64,000 bases of DNA from the NCBI GenBank assembly GCA_026770575.1, contig MU657182.1, positions 297,442-361,441 on the forward strand. Reading direction: 5' to 3'. The DNA is from Pelagophyceae sp. CCMP2097. Lineage: Eukaryota; Sar; Pelagophyceae. The notes beneath the pieces are model-generated. The model was not told the DNA's origin, did no database searches, and saw nothing but the letters and a program-made list of their open reading frames with translations. Each line of letters starts with the position of its first letter. Position 1 is the first letter of the stretch. A program made the position numbers and the translations under genes. Positions 10,004 through 20,496 of the stretch are shown here, in pieces.

Positions 10004-11366
10004 TCACATGTGTTGCACCATGCCGAGCATGGGCGGCGTCTGCGGGAGCACGAGCCGGCGCGGCAATTCGTCGGCGTGCAGCTGCACCGAGTGCATCGAG
10101 TGCTGCTGAAGCAGTTGCGGCGGCAGCGCGTCCGCGAGGCCGCCGGTAGGGTACGGCGCCTCGTCGTTCCGTCGCAGCAGCGCCGGCGGCGGCGCGTCGG
10201 GCTGCAGGTTCGCGGGCACGGGAGAATTCGGGTGGGCTTCTCGCCACTTCTTCCGCGCGCGCGTCTGCGCCTGCTTGCCCTTGTCGCTCTTCCGGTACTT
10301 CTCCTGCGCCTTCTTCTGCGCCGCCTTGCCTATTTTATGGGCCGTCCGCCAACCGGGGCCGACACGGTGCAACGCCCAGGCTGCGAGCCGGTGCCCCGGC
10401 GCGCCGCGAGCCAGGCAGGCATCCCACGGACCTTTGTCGCTTGACCGGTATTTCTTCTGGTAGTCGTTTTTCGTCTTGCCCCCCTTTCCTGAAGCGTGGT
10501 GCTCCGGCGAGACGCCGCCGCTGTTGTGCGGCCGCGGCCGCGCCTCGTGCTGCTGCTGCTGCATCGCGTGCGCCACGTCCTCGTCGTCGACGACCATGAG
10601 CACCTGCAACGCGACAAGAGTCCAGAGGCGCGAAAAGACGGGAACCGGCGCAAAAGACGCACTTGGCTGCAGGCCCCAAAGGCATCTCGTGAGACTGTGC
10701 GCGCGGAAGGTGAGGGGCGCGCCGCGAGTGTCCGCGCGGAAAAAAACGGCGGCACGAGGCGCCGCAGCCGCGAGGCAGAGGCAGAAGCTAACTCACGGTG
10801 GACATCTGGTTGATGGTGATGATGGTGCGATTCGACGGCGTAGGCGTGCGCGCCGGGCGCCGATAGCCTACCAGGGCGCTCCGTTTTCGCCCGGCCCTGC
10901 GAGGCCGGCGGTCACCGGCCCAGGGCAGAACGGGCGCGGGCGCTTTACGCGAGCGGGGGCGCGAGGTCGATGATGCGAGGCACCTGCACCAGGCCCGACG
11001 CGGCGCCCGGGAGCATCTTCGGGTTCGTCGCGGCGACGGCGGACAGCGCCGCGAGGCCTGGAGGGGCCGTCCCGGAAATGCGGCGGGCGCGGCTGTGGCG
11101 CGCGCCTCGACTCGAGCGGCTTCCCCGAGGGTCGGGCCGTTTGCGGACGCGGCGGTTCGACTTCCGAGGGGCGGCCCCATCATGCTAGTGGTGCCGGCGT
11201 TGGTCCAGTGGCCCTGCACACCGAGGTGCTGGCCCAGGGACGTGACCGACGTCGCGCCCTGCGCGTGCGCCCCCCCCCCGGCGCGCCCGAGCTCGTCGTC
11301 GAGGTGGTGCGTCAGCGGCGCCCCGTACGACGACGCCTCGGCCAGCGAGAACGGCGCGTGGTCCAT
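10004..11366 (-). CDS. Uncharacterised basic low-complexity protein with YRxSDKG repeats
   Basis: The best-supported part is the last exon, 10603-10004, opening at a good acceptor and reading VLMVVDDEDVAHAMQQQQHE, a Gly/Ser/His linker, then two basic repeats (KKYRSSDKG and EKYRKSDKGKQAQTRARKKW) and a Pro/Gln/His-rich tail. An upstream exon ending SNRTIITINQMST with donor GTGAGT joins it in phase 0. Further upstream, MDHAPFSLAEASSYGAPL... from 11366 is a plausible N-terminus, but the middle (about 10880-11100) shifts frame and I could not fix its splicing. An AT stretch (ATATATAA) at 11390-11398 lies just upstream of this start on the minus strand. The YRxSDKG repeat is not a domain I can name. 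Function unknown. Confidence 0.5.
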
Positions 11367-11788
11367 GCCCAAACGCCTGCGCCAGGCGCAATATATAAAC
11401 GACGTCGGTCGCCGAACCTCGAGAATTTGCCGGCCGCTTTTCAAATGCACTTCCGAGTCGTCAGAAGCAAAATATCGTTGGATTTACAGCGCGTCGGCGG
11501 CGGGTGCGGGCGCGCCCCGTCACGGAGCGGTGACGAGAGGGCGTCCCGTGGCGGTCGCAGCGCCCGGAGACTCGTCGAGGGTCGGCGTCGACTCGGCTCT
11601 CTTGGCTCGGTCTTCGGTACAACATAGTAGCTCGGTGGCAGGCTGCTCGGGGGCCGCCGGGGCGCCGGCTGCGGCGCAACGCCGTCGGCGCGCGGAGGAG
11701 GCGCGGCCGTAGCGCGCCCGGCGCGTCGGTGGGCCTCATCGTTTGTGCGCTTGGCCGGTGGTGCGGCAACGAGTGCTCATCTGCCGAA

Positions 11789-12226
11789 TCAGGCCAAGCT
11801 TCGTCCGGATTCGCGACATTCGCTGGTGGTTCGCGTAGACGCGCCCGAGCGCGCCGCGCCTACGACGGCGAAGATGAGAAGGCCGCTTTGCGCGCGGGAA
11901 CGTTCCGGCCGGAACGTTCCAAAAAAGGCCCCGTGCGCCGCCGCGCACCAGATGCGCTGGATGACCACGGCCTTGGTGCACAATCGCGTCAGCGTGCCGC
12001 GCCAGATCTTCTGGATGACCACGGCGCACCAGTACATGGAATCCGTGCCTAGAATTGTAGACTTCGGACGCCTCGGTCTCCGCCATCTCAGCCTCGGTCC
12101 GGGTTTCCAACCGTGGGCGCGGGCGCGGGCCCGAGAGGATGCGCTCAATGTCGCCGTCGATGTCGGGGCACCTGCATCCGCCGTTTTCCGTCGCCGCGGT
12201 CCCTCGTGGGCGGCGGAGAGACGCAC
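11789..12226 (-). CDS. IQ-motif protein fragment (exon structure unresolved)
   Basis: The minus strand encodes two adjacent IQ-like segments, AVVIQKIWRGTLTRL and AVVIQRIWCAAAHG. The first fits the IQxxxRGxxxR calmodulin-binding consensus; the second lacks the RG pair. An acidic exon candidate upstream (DIDGDIERILSG ... TEAEMAETEASE, about 12175-12065) may belong to the same gene, but I found no phase-compatible junction. The frame runs on to a stop at 11789. Candidate 3' exon sequence at 11736-11830 is also open. Calmodulin binding would be the expected role. Confidence 0.4.
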   Translation of the reverse strand: MRLSAAHEGPRRRKTADAGAPTSTATLSASSRARARAHGWKPGPRLRWRRPRRPKSTILGTDSMYWCAVVIQKIWRGTLTRLCTKAVVIQRIWCAAAHGAFFGTFRPERSRAQSGLLIFAVVGAARSGASTRTTSECRESGRSLA

Positions 12227-12455
12227 GCCGCGCGCAGCTGATCGAGTTCGACGAGCCTTCTCGACGAGGCTCTGGGCCAGGGGGCCGCGTTGCGCGCTTG
12301 ATGCGGCTCCGCGACGGTGCCCATAGACCCCCGTCTTTGCGACCCCGCCGGCGCGCGCGCCTCAAGCGCGTCGACGCGGCGCCTGGCGCGGGCGGCTCGC
12401 GGGCTTTTTCGGGGCTTGCGGCTTCTCTTCCGGGGCATTTCGGGGACCGGCGAGC

Positions 12456-12664
12456 TCACTCGGCTTGCCAGCTTCGTTGCCGTTCCAGGCTTTGGGCCAT
12501 CTTGCGCGCGAATTCGGCTTGGGAGAGGATGCCGCGCGCGCGGAGGTCGTTGAGATTACTGATTTTGTATTCCCATCCCAACGCCTCGACGTGCACGCTC
12601 CGCACCTGCAGGCGCCTCGAGGCGCTTCAAGCGCATAGGGACGCACCTCCATCGCGCCCGGCAT
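12456..12664 (-). CDS. SHOCT-domain microprotein, 55 residues
   Basis: Two exons: 12664-12647 (MPGAME) and 12605-12456, separated by a 41-base GT-AG intron (GTGCGT...CAG), phase 0. The protein begins MPGAMEVRSVHVEALGWEYK and continues into LNDLRARGILSQAEFARKMAQ, a textbook SHOCT (short C-terminal domain) helix-turn-helix with the LxxLxxxGxLxxxEFxxKK pattern. SHOCT segments are usually C-terminal add-ons that mediate self-association, so a protein that is almost nothing else is unusual. A longer gene with further 5' exons in 12665-13040 cannot be excluded; that region is open in the same strand but shows no domain. Confidence 0.65.
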
Positions 12665-13239
12665 GCCGCCTCCTCGTCCTCTTTCTGCCCGCGCGCTACA
12701 AGTAGGAATTCCTATCCCGAATATCTCGCGCGCGAGAAAGCAAGGTGCGGCGGGAGAGAGAGCCTCTTTTGAAACCGAACTTTCGGAAAGTCTCAAAGTG
12801 CTCTTCACTTCACGGAGGAGCCAGCTGCTGCTGGTGCCTGATTCAGCTTGAAGGCAACTGGCCCGACGCCGCGGCTGCGACCCACAAGAGGCTTCGCTCT
12901 GAGAGAAGTTTGACATAAATCGGCGACGCGCTTCCTCGCCGACACAGTGTGGCAACGCGCAGTGCGTCAAGAATCGACGAGTGCTCGAGTGCTCGACGGG
13001 AGCTTCTTCTTCTGTGTTATGCTCGTCGTAATGTGACATTTATATCAAGAGTGACATCTTTGAAATATTTCAGTGTTTAAAGTTAGGTGATCCGTTGATT
13101 CGGGCCGCAGATTTAGTCAACGCAATCTGCAAATTCCGGAAATCATCTCCAGTCGGGAAACCACGAGCGGCAGGCGCTCGAGGGGGACGCGCCCAATCCG
13201 ATTGGCGCGATTGCGTCGCGCGCCTGCGCCGACGGCGTG

Positions 13240-13445
13240 ATGGCGGACCAGAAATATCTCGCCAGCCTCGCCAAAGGCGCCACCAAGGCGCACGCCAAGG
13301 TCCACCCCGACGACGACGCAAAGGCCGCGCAGGCCGACGAGGACGAGGTGCGTCGCGGCTATATCGGGCGCCGGCCGCGGCCGGCCCGCATAGAGGGCGG
13401 CGAAAACCGTATGCGCGGGGAAGGCGGAGAAAAAGAAGACCGCTG
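13240..13445 (+). CDS. Possible small acidic/basic protein
   Basis: The ATG at 13240 opens MADQKYLASLAKGATKAHAK followed by an acidic DADEDE-type end and a GTGCGT donor at 13348 (36 codons, phase 0). A lysine-rich continuation (AEKKKTAEG) follows an acceptor near 13430, but the 3' end is not determined and may run on to about 13608. No family recognised. The composition differs from the surrounding shadow frames, which is the main reason to list it. Confidence 0.35.
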
Positions 13446-13688
13446 AAGGCGTTGACGCCGTGAGACGCGGCCAGAGGCGCAGCAATGAGTCCATCGGGGC
13501 GGCCAATCGGGGAGGGCGGCCCGCGGGGGGAGGGCGGGGGGGGCGTGCGCGCCCCCCAATCCTCCTGGAGGGAGGACTCTGTGACGGAACGGGTTTGACG
13601 ACTTGGGAATAATCTGACCACATCGTGCCGACCCTCTTGTCGCCATACCCCCGGTCGCCCGACCCTTTGAGGGTCGCCCGACTTGGGA

Positions 13689-16600
13689 ATGGGGCTCTCT
13701 GTAAATGCGCCGTGCGGATCCCCCGGAGCACCGAGTCCAGCACCGACTGCGATGTGGCGCGCGGAGAATCGTGGCGACACCTTGCCGTCTCTAGGCCGCC
13801 GTGGCGGAATTCAAGGTCTGCGAGTACGCTTTGGGCTTTTTGCACCGCGAGAACCCTTTGCGGGCGTTTCTGCTTCGGCTGGTGCAGTCCAAGGCGTTTG
13901 ATACTGTGATCCTCTTTGTGATCCTTTTCAACTCGGTTTGCATGGCGATGACGGACTACCGCGGCGGCTGCCTCGCGCGCAACGCCTCGAAACCGGAACA
14001 GTTCGGCACGCCGGACCCGGTCCGGTGCGGGCAGAACGGATTTGTTGAGGCTATGAACAAATACGTTTTCTTCACCGTCTTTTTGGCAGAGTGCGTCTTC
14101 AAGGTGGTCGCGCTGGGCTTCGTCTGCGAGGGCCGCGGCGCCTACCTGCGAGACGCCTGGAACGTCCTGGACTTTGTCTGCGTGGCGGCCATGGTCTTGC
14201 AGACTGCGGAATTCGGAGATATCGATCTGAAAATGATCCGCACTTTCCGCCTCCTCAGACCGTTAAAGTCGGTCAACAAGTTCCCCTCGCTGAAGAAGTT
14301 GGTGATGACGCTGTTGATGGCCATCCCGCGCCTGGGCAACGTGGTCATTTTGCTCGTGTTTTTACTTCTCGTTTTCTCGATTGCGGGCATCCAGTTCTTC
14401 AAAGGCACTCTACACTACCGCTGCCGCCTGACGCAGTTCCCGAGTGCGACGCCGGCGACGTGGTACGCCTCGTGCGGCGCGGCGGACGTGGCGGCGAACC
14501 CGCACCGCTTTTTGGCCGACGGCGGGAATTGTGTCCGCGGCACCTTCTTCCCAACAAACGCAGAGTTCGACGCCTACAAGGCCGTCATGGTCGAGTGGAA
14601 CTCGCGCGACATTGCAAGCTGGCCGGAGCTGTCGAAGACGAGCGCGTACGCGGCGCCGTTTGCCGAATGGGGGTGGGGCAACGCCTCATCCTACGCAGGC
14701 TGGTCCGACTGGGCCTGCCAGGGCGGCAAGTTCCGCGCGCCAGAGTACCCCTACGGCTTTCCGATCACGGACACTTACCCGCACAAGTACCCGGACTATG
14801 CAGTCGGCGGCGACGGCTACGTCTGGCCGCGGCCGCAAAAGTGCGTTTGGCTCGTCGACGAGGACGACACGCGGCCCTGCGCTTTGCCCAACTCCGGCGG
14901 CCTGCACCGTTGCTACAACAACGTGCGCCAACAGAGGTCGCGCGGCAAGTTTTCCTCTGACTACGCGCACCCGGAGCAGCCCTCTTTAGATCTGGACCCG
15001 CTGACTCTGCGGCTGCCTTTAGACGCATCTCTCGGTTTGACGACGTGCGGTTCCAACTTTGACCAGACGGGCAACCTGCGCTTCGAGTTTGGCAAGCCGC
15101 TGTACCAGAAGCAAGAGGTGAAGAAGTCCGTCCCCAAGAAGCTCAACGACTGGGGCAGGTACCCCAGGGGCCTCTTCTTCTCGCTCAACCCCATCTTCAT
15201 CGAGGATTTGAACTACGGGTACACGCACTTTGACAACCTGGGCTGGGCCATGATCGCGCTCTTCCAGGCGGTGACGATGGAAGGCTGGACGGATATCATG
15301 TACATGTACATGAACGTCTACGAGCCCGTCGTGCCGCTGACTCTCTTTCTTCTGCTCTTTGGCATCGGTTCGATGCTGGTGCTGAACCTCGTTTTAGGGG
15401 TCATCGCGGACACGCTGAACGACGAAGAGCAGGCCGAGGAGGAGCGCGAAGCGGAGGAGAAGGCCAACGCCGTCGCGGCGGGCACGTACGAGGTGCCGCC
15501 GCTGGAGCGGAGCGAGTCTTCCAACCTGGACGTGTACAACGCGACGCTGCAGCGCGGGTCGCTCAAGGCGTGGGCCTTTGCGGTGGTCACGCACGAGGCG
15601 TTCAACTTTTGCATCTACGCCTGCATCTTCGCAAACACGCTGGCGCTGTGGTTCGACGACTACCCGCGGTCGCCGCAGTGGGCCTTTGCGGTCTCGATGA
15701 TCAACCTGGCGCTCTCCTTGATCTTCATCGTCGAAATGTTCCTCAAGTTGTACGCTCTGGGGTACGATCTCTACGTCTCAGACTCGTTCAACTGCTTCGA
15801 CGGCGCCATTGTCTGGGTCGGCATCTTCTCCATGATCTTCGCCGCCGCGGGTTTGAACTTTGGCGGCGGCGCGGTGTCCGCCCTGCGATGCGCCAGAGTT
15901 TTTCGAATCTTCAAACTGGCCAAGAACTGGAAGTCGCTGCAGATCCTGCTCAAGACCATGGTCGAGACGGCGCAGCAGATCGGCCCCTTCTTAGTGCTCT
16001 TAGTTTTATTCACATTCATCTTCACCTTGGCTGGGATGCAGTTCTTTGCCAACGAATTGCGCTTCGACGAAGAGACCGGTGGGAAGATCCGCTTTTCTTC
16101 GAGGAGGCGCTTTTACGACAACGCCTCGGACCGCCAGGATCGGCCGGGCCGCAGGAAGGGCGTCTTAGGGGATAAGAAAGGCTGGTCTCAACGGAAAGTG
16201 CATTCCGCGTTCAAGGACTCGACTCCCCCGGACATGAACTTCGACGACTTTGGCATCGCCTGGGTCACCGTCTTTGCCATCTTGACGGGCGAATCGTGGA
16301 ACATCCTCATGTACGACATGATGCGAGGCAAGAACTCTATTGCGTGGGGCGTGGCCTACATGTTTGCGTCCAACATCTTCCTGGGCTTCTTCATCATGAA
16401 CATGTTCTTGGCCATTTTGTTGGCCGGGTTCGAGGACAACGACGAGCTCGCCGCCCCGAGGCCCCTCGCCTCGGCGCGCGACTTGCCGGGGCTGGCCAGC
16501 GGCGCCGTGCTCCACCGCAAGCTGACGATGAAGGACGCCGCAAGGTCGACCATCGCCATCAAGGCGGGGCCCAAGTTCCGGCTCAAGGAGGTTGTGGCCG

Positions 16601-19600
16601 CTGCTCTTGTCGAAGCTCGAGCTCGAAGCTCGTCGGCCGCCGTGGCGCCGGAAGACGACGCCGCCACGCAGGTCACGGCGGCCAACCAAGACACGCCAGA
16701 GGCTTCGAACCCGTCGCCGCTGCAGCAGTCGCCGTCGATGCCGCCGCCGCCGCCGCGCAGGCCGGACCTGGCCCTCGGGCTCTTCCCGCCCGAGTCGCCC
16801 TTTCGGCAATTCTGCGTCGCCGCCACGGCGGATTGGAGATTCGACGCCTTCATCGTGTCGTGCATCCTCGTCTCGTCGGCGATGCTGGCGGCGACGACGC
16901 CGTTGATGAACCCTTTATCTCAGCAGGCTCTCATCTTCGAAGGCTTTGATCTCGTCTTCAACATTGCTTTTTTCGTCGAGTGCGTTTTAAAAGTCTGCTC
17001 CACGGGCTTCCTCTTCAACGGGCCGAAGTCGTATCTGCGAGATCCCTGGAACGATCTCGACTTCATGATCGTCACCGTGTCCATCGTCGACCTCTTCGAG
17101 ATCAAGGGCGTCAAGGCCATCAAGGTGCTCCGAGTCTTCCGCGTCTTTCGGCCTTTGAGGATGTTGTCGCGGAACCCGGGGTTGAAGCTGGTCTTGAACT
17201 GCTTGGTGGTGGCCATCCCCAACGCCATGAACGTCATGCTGGTCTGCATTATCATCCTCCTCATCTTTGCGATCATGGGCGTCGGGTTCTTCAAGGGCCA
17301 GATGGACGCCTGCGACTTTGGCATGCCGCTGCCGGCCACGTTCCTCGAGGCGACGGAGTCGGATGTGCACTTCATCCGGAACATTGTGACGTACCCCATC
17401 AACTTGCGGGCCGCGGTCAAGCAGGGCCGCTTCGAACGTTTGCTGAACCTGACGCAGGGCGACCCGCGGTGCTGGGTCGACTTTGACGAAAACTACATCA
17501 ACAATAAATGGTACTTCAACCCCAAGACGAACGTCGCTTCCGACGAGGTCTGGCGTCTCGAGCAAGTCCGGCCTTCCGTCGTCTCGTCGACGTTTGAAGG
17601 CGCGGGGAATCTCAAGTTCAAGATGGTCTCTGGCGTCGGCAAGAAGACGCAAAAGTACTTCTTGGAGCACCAACTGAAGCCGGACGAGTCGCGGCAGATG
17701 AAGTACGACTACCTCGTTTCAAAGGCGGGCAACGTGGACAAGTTTATCCCCACGTCAAAGGACATGTGCCAGTGCGTCTACTGGGACAAGCAGAACACGG
17801 CGTGGGCCAACCCGCTGTACATGAACTTTGACGACGTGCTGTCGGCCTTCATGCTCCTCTTCGAAATCTATTCCACCGAAGGCTGGCTCGACTACATGTT
17901 CCACAACGTCCCAAGGCCGGCGTCCGCCGCGGGGCCGCGCCGTCGACGAGGGGGGCGGTTCGGCCTCCCCGTTCTCCAACCCGCCCCCGTAGGTCGACGC
18001 GCGGGGCATCGAGATGCAGCCTGTTCGGGACCACAATTACCGGCCGCAGCGGAGCGTGCCTCGGTTCTATTCGTATTCGTACCACATTGGATTCCAATTC
18101 GTGGGCGGCTTCTTCGCGATGCAGCTCTTCGTCGGCGTGATCATCGAGCAGTTCTCGAAGTTGAAGCAGGCCGCAGAGGCGGAGGGCCGAAGCGGCTTGT
18201 TCCTGACGGCGGCGCAAGAGCAGTGGGCCAAGACGCAACAGTTTTTGGCCAAGCTCAAGCCGAGGCGCAAGGCGCGTTTGGCCCTCGTCGGGATGCCGCA
18301 CCCTCACCTTTCCCCGCTAGGTGCGGCCCGTGATCGTCGCCTTCCACGCCGTGGTCGAGGGCGAGCACAAGGCGCTCTTCGAGAATCTGATCATGACTTG
18401 CATTTTGCTCAATGGAGGCATCATGTGCCTCGACCACTTCGGCCAGCCGAGGGAGCTGACGACGGCGGTGACCGTGCTGAACTACTCGTTCGCCGGCATC
18501 TTCACCGTCGAGGCCATGTTGAAGATTGGCGGCATTGGGTGGGGCCACTACATTTGCGACGACTGGAACAAATTCGACTTTTTGATAGTCGTCGGGACGC
18601 TGCTGGGCATCGCCATGACGCTGTTTACGTCCTCCGGCATCGGCGGCGTCGCCAGCGTCGTCCGCCTCTTCCGAATCGCCCGCATCTTCCGCCTTTTCAA
18701 TTCGGCGAAGAACCTGAAGAAGCAGATCACGGCGCTCCTCTCGGCCGTGCCGCAAATGTTCAACGTCATGCTCGTGCTCATGATCTTCATCTCCATCTTC
18801 GCCATCTTGTTGGTGCAGCTGTACGCGCACATCGAGTACAGCGGCGCGGTGCAGACGAATGCCAACTTTCAGGAGTTTGGGACAGCCGTTTTGACGCTCC
18901 TTCGATTCACCACGGGCGAGAACTGGAACGGCTTCATGCACGACATGAACTTCAAGTGGAAGTCAACTGGGTGTTGGAAGCTCTTCTCCAGGTTCGACTC
19001 TGTGCGCCAAGCCATGTACGCCGGCAACGAAGCGGAAGCCGTCTGGTCCACCAAGTGGTGCACCCGCCAAGACGGCAACGACAGGCCCGTCTGCCCCTGC
19101 AAGAAGTTTACGAGGCACGGCGAGGTCAAGGACCTCTGCCAGGTCTACGCGTCTTACGACGACTGCTGCGTCCCGCTGGGAGGGTGCGGCGACAAGTGGG
19201 TGGCCGGGATCGTGATCCATATCTTCGATTTGCTGGTGACGGGCGTCGTTTTGAACTTGTTCGTCGGGATCATCCTCGACGCTTACGGCCAGGACGACGC
19301 CGAGGCGGACGCGGACGAGAACGGTCTCACGGCGGAACACTTACAGGCGTTTGTGGACGACTGGTCGCACTTTGATGAAAACGCCACCTGGTTCATCGAA
19401 CTCGCACGTTTAAAGGAGTTCATCCAGATCTTGGACGAGCCCATGGGCTTCGGCGAGCAGTACGTCGCCTCGACTGCCGAATTAGAAGCCTCGATCCTGG
19501 CGCTCGACATTCGCCTCCGGACCCGCTGCGTCGACGAGGACGAGCCCGGCAAATCCCGCGTGCACATCCGCGACGTGGCCGCCGCGTTGGGCAAGCGCGT

Positions 19601-20243
19601 GATAGCCAAGCAGATGGGCACGGGCGTCGACGATCCCTTTGAAGCACGGGCGTCTGCGCGCAAGCAAAGCAACGACGCCGCCGCGCTCCTCGTCTCCGCG
19701 AATCCTTTACTCCTCCGCCTCTTCGCGGAAGACGCCGGCGCCCCGCCGCGGCCGCGCGCCGCCTTCGAGGCGCCGCCGTTGGAGCCGCGCTCTGGAGTGT
19801 CCGAGGTGCCTCGGGCCATGGGCGCCATCCGCGCCGCAGTGCTCAAGGCGCCGCGCGCGCCCGAGGCGCCGCGCGCCGCGGCGGCGACGCTGCGTTCGGC
19901 GTCGCTCAAGCCGCGCGCGGTGCCCGCGCCGCCAAACGGTTCGCCGGCGCAGACGTCGACGCGCAGGCCCTCTGCTTCTTCCGAGGGGGAGACGCAGAGC
20001 AATCAGGGCGCGCCGGGGAGCGACCCGTGGAACGAGACGCGCCGCATCTACGCAGACGCCTACGAGTCGGACGCCGACGAGCACCCGCTGGACGTCATCC
20101 CCGCGGCCGCCGCGCGCGAACCGCATCCGCTCGACGTCGTCCCCACCGACGCCGCCACGCTCGATTCGGACCGTCTGCCCGGCCTCGCGCGCCAAGCCGC
20201 GCCCGCGTCACCACCCTCTGCGCCCGTGCGCGCCACCGTGTGA
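13689..20243 (+). CDS. Four-domain voltage-gated calcium channel alpha-1 subunit
   Basis: Pore-forming subunit of a Cav-type channel, about 2108 residues. Exons: 13689-13700 (inferred, MGLS), 13795-17907, 17993-18271, 18321-20243, all phase 0. Four repeats each carry S1-S6, with charged S4 segments such as MIRTFRLLRPLK, CARVFRIFKLAK, KVLRVFRVFRPLR and VVRLFRIARIFRLF. The selectivity filter is Glu in all four repeats: TMEGW (codon 15280-15282), TGESW (16291-16293), STEGW (17878-17880) and TGENW (18918-18920), the EEEE ring of Ca2+-selective channels. After repeat IV comes an EF-hand-like/pre-IQ region ending FIQILDEPMGFG, as in animal Cav tails, then a disordered tail. Intron 3 (18272-18320) has a GC donor, AAG|GCGCGT, required to join the III-IV linker KLKPRRK to VRPVIVAF. 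The first exon is inferred because 13795 is an acceptor and the frame lacks a suitable ATG. Intact, no frameshifts. Confidence 0.95.
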
Positions 20244-20496
20244 ACGCCTCTAATTTTCCTGTTTCCATACCTACGACACCTCGCGACACGTCTGGGGAGG
20301 GCCGTTTAGAGGCACGAGGCTCGCGTAGACGCACTTAAAGAGAGCGTTAAAAAAAAAAATGTTTACGCGCCTTGCTTCTTACGTGCCTTCTTAAAAGAGA
20401 GAGCGGGTTCCAACGTTGTTAAGATGGTCGTGTGAGTTGGCACAGGATTGAGTCACTTCGTCTGAGAGGGAGTGGCTTTTGTGGGCGACTCGAAGG

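Noticed and set aside
13117..13845. 242-codon minus-strand frame upstream of the channel
   Set aside because: Overlaps the inferred channel first exon and promoter, low-complexity Arg/Pro/Gly, no splice context or family.
16165..18307. Several 150-230 codon minus-strand frames under the calcium channel
   Set aside because: Complementary to conserved channel exons; composition mirrors the sense strand.
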